This document shows positions 59,360-64,000 of a stretch of 64,000 nt of DNA, piece by piece. The DNA comes from Tenrec ecaudatus. Lineage: Eukaryota; Chordata; Mammalia; Afrosoricida; Tenrecidae. Location of the stretch: positions 128,968,758 through 129,032,757 of the forward strand of contig NC_134536.1 in the NCBI RefSeq assembly GCF_050624435.1, given 5' to 3'. The notes beneath the pieces were generated by a model. That model was not told the DNA's origin, searched no databases, and worked only from the letters and a program-made list of their open reading frames with translations. A program made the translations under genes and the position numbers. Each line of letters begins with the position of its first letter. Position 1 is the stretch's first letter.

Positions 59360-59735
59360 AAAAAAAAACCAAGCTCACTGCTGTCCAGTCCATTCCAATT
59401 CTTGGTAACTGTGTTTCGGAGTCGAATTGCTCTCCACAGGGCTTTCAATGACCATGACCTTTTGGAAATAGGTTACCAAGCCGGTCTTCTCAGGTGCCTT
59501 TGGAAAACTTGGGACCACCAGCCTTTTGGTGAGGAGCGAAATGCCAAGCTATCTGTACCACCCAGGGACTCTAGAGTGGTAGTCCCACCCACAGGTGTCG
59601 TTGAGCTGATCCTGACTTGAAGGAGCCGCATAGGGCAGAGGAGAACTGGATGTAAACCGCTGTGGGGATGATGCCTCGTCTATCTCCCATGGAGTGGCTG
59701 AAGTTATCCGCTTGTGGGGGTTCTGGTATGGCAGC
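59360..59735 (-). repeat. Two AfroSINE-type SINEs, reverse
   Basis: First copy about 59360-59560 (CAAGCTCACTGCTGTCCAGT), second about 59585-59735 (GAGCTGATCCTGACTTGAAG). Confidence 0.65.
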
Positions 59736-60534
59736 ACCCGTGAACCAAGCTGTGTGAATCCATTGGGTAAGCCCTGGGGAAAGAGGCTGACATATGTCCA
59801 CAGGCCTCTCTTATCTACCTTATGTTCATGATTTACTGGTTGTGGTAATGACCTTGCCTTTAATGAGTAAGCATCACCCACCCCCTGGCCTTCACCCCGC
59901 TGTGGTGAAGTAGTGAAGCGATGTTGCTTAATATGGGTCTTCCATCCATGTCTCCGTACCTCCCGCCAAATGATTGAGTGGGATCGGGTACACCCGGGCA
60001 TGTGAAACTGCTAGAGAAAGGTTGGTCCGCTTTAGTTAATGAGTCATCTCAGAAGCTGGAACAGAGGGAATTCTCCGGCCCATCAAGGAAGAGGAGCCAC
60101 CAGCGTCACATGGTTGAAATCCCTGCCTGGAAGTGGCAGTGGCCATCGAAACTTTGAGACCCGAGGCAGAGTAGCAGGTGGGCTTCTTGGTTCACGGAGG
60201 CCAGAGGTCAAAGGCCAAGGGACCATGTGGTAAAGTCACCAAGGACCAGGGAGATTTGGCTGCTGGCTCCTGAGAGACACTGCCGAGGACAAAGACAATA
60301 TCCTTAATGCAGGAAACTCAGCAGGAAAGCTGTTTCCAGACAGGAACCGTGGGGTCAGAATATATAAAAGAAGGCTGGAGCTTGCAGGCATGAATCACCT
60401 CTGCCTCGTGGCAGCAGACCTTTGGAGTGGAGGAGTTGGAGTCCCCTCCTCCTTTGTGTAAGCCAAAAGAGGTCAGGTAAGGCCTCCACCCCATCTCCCC
60501 CTACCCACCCACCAACAAAGACAAAAGCAAACCA
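59736..60534. other. Intergenic with a strong TATA-like motif
   Basis: TATATAAAAG at 60361-60370 has no gene attached. Otherwise nothing recognised. Confidence 0.45.
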
Positions 60535-60735
60535 CCAAACCATCTGCCACCAAATGGTGTTTGGCTCCTGCGGGGTGACCCTGTGTCAGAGGAGTGCTTT
60601 GCTCCCTGTTTGTTTTTTCAAAGTAGCCAGTCCTTTCTTCTGAGGGACCTCTGGGTGGACTCCAAAGGCTAGCTGTCCATTAGCAGCTGAGCGTGTGAAC
60701 CACTGACCCCATGAGGACACCTTGGTTCTCACGGA
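60535..60735 (-). repeat. Older AfroSINE copy
   Basis: GGTGACCCTGTGTCAGAGGA, GGGACCTCTGGGTGGACTCC, reverse orientation. Confidence 0.75.
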
Positions 60736-61754
60736 GACATGGGATCCGGTTCTTTTCTCCGGCCCTCTAAAACTGCCATAGAAACAATTCCAGGGCGCTG
60801 GTGACCTCACTTGGGCAACTTCAAACCTCACTTGGGCAACTTCAACTTGGGCCTCCAAACAGGAGGCCACACAGCGTGTACTGAATCCATCCCACCCAGC
60901 ATCCCCAGCTCCTCTAGTCTTTGGATGCCTCCCCTCACAGCCTGCCAGGGAAGTTCTGGTATGTCCACTTCATGACCTGGAGACTACCATCACACCTAGG
61001 CTTCAATTAGCCAGTCCAGCAGCCTGACTATTGCCGCCCCTCCCAACTAAATCCCAGACCCGGGGGATCACCCATGCAAATGGGGCCTCACATTCCATCC
61101 TCCTTGGTCTGTCTCCATCGGAACCCGCTCTCACATGGCCCCGGTGGCTCCTGCCAAGGCAAGTTGGCAAACCTGCATGTCTTTCAGCCCAGACAGACTT
61201 CCCTCAGCGTGGGCCTTATGCTTCTCCACCAGGGCCGTGCTGGGAATCTAACTGGGGAGGGCCCAGAGCCAAGAGGCGGGACGGGAGGGTTCGGAGGGTA
61301 ATTTTCATGGAGGCTGAAATGGTGCCAGAGGGGCTTGTCCACACAGGCAAGACATTGCAGGAGAGCTGGGACCCCGAGTTCTCAGCCTCGGTGGTGTTCG
61401 CCCCAATGTCCTCAGCCTGTCTCATGACGCACCAGTCTTCCCCTGAGATATCGGGGGGCGGGGGGCTGGGAAGGGGGCTGAGCATACTGTAATGGACGCA
61501 GAACGTCGGCAACCTTCCCCAGGGACCCAAGGGCCAGTCTTCAGCCTCATCTGCCCCGTGACTACAGGAGATGAGGGATCCTTCAAACTGCCACCGAGGT
61601 TTCTGCTTGCTGATTCCCATTCTCCGTCAGGTACTTATGCCATCCAGCGCTCCGCCTCCTCTTTGTCTGTGCCCCCTGCGGCCATCAGAAGCCCAATGAA
61701 GGCTAAATAAACGTGGGAGGTTGTACATATCTACACCACTGTGCGTACCTGTGT
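60736..61754. other. Intergenic, GC-richer, no gene recognised
   Basis: A 21-bp tandem duplication (CCTCACTTGGGCAACTTCAA units) lies at about 60804-60845. A 153-codon frame (61031-61492) and a 134-codon antisense frame (61620-61216) resemble nothing known. AATAAA occurs near 61706. Confidence 0.5.
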
Positions 61755-62270
61755 TAGCCTGTGTACACAGAGAAACAAATCCACAGAAACTCTATGTGTA
61801 AGAGAGAATTTTATATAAAGGGTAAGTGCACATCAAGAAAACATCCCAACCCAGTGCTGCCCAAGCCCACAAGTCCAACATTAACCTATATGCTCAACAC
61901 CAAACCACAAAGTCCTCCTCCATGTCACAAAACAGATACAATGACACCGACTGCAGGAGGAAAGACGAGTCAGTGAACATGTAAGCATCTCAGCACTGGC
62001 AGGGGTCTCCACAGGGCTGCTCCAGCACCCAGGGCTGCATCGGGGTAGGTCCATGCAGCTTCTCCTCAGGGATGTCTTGCAAGAAGTGAGCCTTGCCAGC
62101 TGGAGCAGGGAACTGGCTAAGGCAGCTGCACCCTGGTCTGACCATCAGAAAGCGAGAGGCCTGAGAACTAGAAAGGCGAGTCTTACTGAGCCATTTATCT
62201 CTCCTCCCTTTCTATTAACTCCACATGTGTTTATCAGCCAGGTTGGCACAATAAACTTTTAACTATCTCA
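61755..62270 (+). repeat. Interspersed repeat with TGTGTTAG start
   Basis: Starts TGTGTTAGCCTGTGTACACA, runs through GTGTAAGAGAGAATTTTATA and GAAAACATCCCAACCCAGTG, and ends CAGCCAGGTTGGCACAATAA. Related copies: 21928-22390 (reverse), 42930-43740. Confidence 0.65.
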
Positions 62271-62279
62271 GTATCCAAA

Positions 62280-62640
62280 CCCCAAACCCCAAACCCTCCG
62301 CCATCAAGGGGATTCCAACTCATAACTCACTTCCTCGCTGCCAAATCAATGCCATCTCCTAACCATTCTCTAGGACAGAGTAGGGCTGCCCCAGTGAGTG
62401 CCCGAGCCTGTCACTCAGCAGTAGACAGCCTCGTCGTCGGGCGGACTGGTGGTTTCCCACTGCTGACCTTGCGGTGAACATGGGACCCCCGTGCCAGCAG
62501 GGTTTCCAATGCTGCAAGTCTTACAGGGGCAGACCTCCTCATCTTCCTCCCCCAGGTGCCAGGTAAAGTGACTTTCAACCACTGACCTGGGGGGGTGGGG
62601 GTGGTAGCGCCATGCCTTTGAAAGCCATCTAAAAGACAGC
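62280..62640 (-). repeat. Two adjacent AfroSINE-type SINEs
   Basis: CAAATCAATGCCATCTCCTA, GGACAGAGTAGGGCTGCCCC, TTTCCCACTGCTGACCTTGC; then a second tail block AAGTGACTTTCAACCACTGA. Confidence 0.7.
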
Positions 62641-62649
62641 GATTGGCTT

Positions 62650-63403
62650 TCTCCCATGCAGAGCAGCAGAGAGTGAAGACAGTCTAAGGAAGGCATTAGT
62701 CTAAAGGACGACTGGCCCACACCAACCAAAAGTTTCTCTCTTTCTCTCTCTTTTTTCCTTACACCCATTCTTTATTTTGAAAATTGCTATTTAGTGGTAA
62801 GAATGAAGTCTGTTCTGTCTCCCGGGCATCGATGATGTGGAGGGATTTAAAGTGTTACTGCATGGGATCATATTATTTTGGCTAAATAAGGAACTCTTCC
62901 TAGCTCTGTGATGTCTCCTGCCAGGTCCGCTCTCCTGCACCCTTCTCAGTGCGCCCAGAGTCTGCCTGCACATTGGCGCCTTCCCTTTCGCCAGCTGAGC
63001 CACCCCAGCTGGTTCGGAAGCAGGAGGTGCTAGGAAGGCCAGAGCCTCGTCGTTCTCAGCATCGCATCCCCGCACAAGGCCTTCTGCACAGGCAGCCCCT
63101 ACTCCGTTCCTTCTTTATGAGACAAGGCCACATCCTCAAACTGCACCGAGGCCTGGGGCTGCCTGGTGAGGACTTAGCTGGCACCTGACCTTTTACTCCT
63201 TTTTTGGGGCCTGGGCTCCGGCGGCCCTGCTGCCTTTCAGCTGACAGATGGTGGGCACCACAAGCTGTTCCTCACCCCAAATTTTCTCTAGAAGAACTAG
63301 GTGGCGCCTATTTATTATTACCAACGGTCATGACCAGGAACCTAAAAGAAGGTGTGGGTTAGAACGGGTGAGAAATGTAGACCACAATTCAGATGAATAA
63401 AGC
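62650..63403. other. Intergenic, nothing recognised
   Basis: No exon, RNA or repeat family assigned. Confidence 0.45.
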
Positions 63404-63415
63404 AGACCAGGCTTA

Positions 63416-63513
63416 GAAGGATGAGGGCAATGAATGTTCAAATGTGCTTTACACAATGGATGGATTGTGATAAGAGTTGTATGAGCCCCTAATAAAATGA
63501 TTAAAAAAAAAAA
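63416..63513 (+). mobile_element. Very short L1 3' tail insertion (98 bp)
   Basis: GATTGTGATAAGAGTTGTAT then GAGCCCCTAATAAAATGATT plus A12. Exact 12-bp duplication AGACCAGGCTTA at 63404-63415 and 63514-63525. Confidence 0.93.
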
Positions 63514-63614
63514 AGACCAGGCTTACTGGTCTCATAGGAACTCCCCTGAGATGATGACCCTAAATCCCCCTTCTAACTCGGAACTGAAGCCTCTGCCAGA
63601 GGTCACCTCTCAGC

Positions 63615-63790
63615 CAAAGAATAAAATCCAAACCAAACTCATAGCCATTGAGTCGACGCCGACTCAGTGACCCGCTAGGGCCGGGTAGAAGTGCTTCTGT
63701 GCGTTTCCAAGACTGGGAGTAATTCTTGATGGGAGCTGAAGGCCCCTTGCAGTCTGCAGCCCAACACAGAACCCCGAACCCCTGCGGCTC
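63615..63790 (-). repeat. AfroSINE-type SINE, reverse
   Basis: AACTCATAGCCATTGAGTCG, ACGCCGACTCAGTGACCCGC. Confidence 0.85.
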
Positions 63791-64000
63791 CAGAGTCCCT
63801 GCCAGCCAGAGAGAACCCCGAGCTGTTCAGTGAATACGAAGACTGGAAGAGTGACGAGGGCTCTAGGAGATGAAACGGGCAACACTTGCCCAAGCAGAAG
63901 GGAGCGGGGTCCAGAGGAGACGAATGAAGGGACAAGGAAGCCCACAGTGGAAACAGAAGGGGACTGAGATGTGGGGACTGCAAACAGCGTGACGGGGCAA

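Noticed and set aside
60019-60052. Y RNA-like 5' segment (GGTTGGTCCG ... GTCATCTCA)
   Set aside because: Only about 30 nt resemble hY1, with a gap, and no 3' stem follows.
62278-62300. CCCCAAA repeats resembling telomeric DNA
   Set aside because: Three imperfect units that form the A/C-rich end of a reverse AfroSINE.

Overview
The window is nuclear DNA of a placental mammal. Its coding exons are short, GT-AG spliced and separated by introns and intergenic DNA full of interspersed repeats. Several repeat types point to Afrotheria: tRNA-derived AfroSINE-type elements, RTE (BovB-like) LINE fragments and an L1 lineage with a long, distinctive 3' UTR. Two SPIN-type hAT miniature elements narrow this further, because among afrotherians SPIN is known from tenrecs. 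My best guess is a tenrec such as Echinops telfairi. This rests on sequence recognition only.

Four protein genes are supported, in the order of human 6p21.1 but inverted. The 3' end of PEX6 (+, 102-2330, continuing off the left edge) faces GNMT (-, 2853-5409) tail to tail. About 27 kb of repeat-rich DNA follows, then CNPY3 (-, coding span 32955-42028) and PTCRA (-, coding span 48464-52431). Rebuilding the exons gives open frames of 295 (GNMT), 282 (CNPY3) and 200 (PTCRA) codons, plus about 326 codons of PEX6. I see no lesion in any of them. The genes do unrelated jobs (peroxisomal receptor recycling, methyl-group balance, Toll-like receptor folding, pre-TCR assembly), so their order reflects ancestral synteny and not an operon.

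The rest is a mosaic of retroposons. There are full and 5'-truncated L1 3' ends, several with exact target-site duplications; RTE ORF2 and 3' fragments; about 28 AfroSINE-type copies; MIR relics; older L1; and a family of repeats ending TGTGTTAG/CTAACACA. Three RNA- or mRNA-derived pseudogenes stand out. One is a 5'-complete, 3'-truncated 7SL RNA copy without a poly(A) tail, flanked by a 12-bp duplication inside an L1. One is a 5S rRNA fragment. One is an HMGN1 processed pseudogene split by an L1 insertion.

CpG-rich promoters are visible at GNMT and CNPY3, and an unassigned CpG-rich block lies at 57.2-57.96 kb. From 52.5 to 64 kb I find no protein-coding gene. I found no undescribed multi-gene system; the interest lies in transposon history, the 7SL insertion, the SPIN elements and a few lineage-specific gene features.
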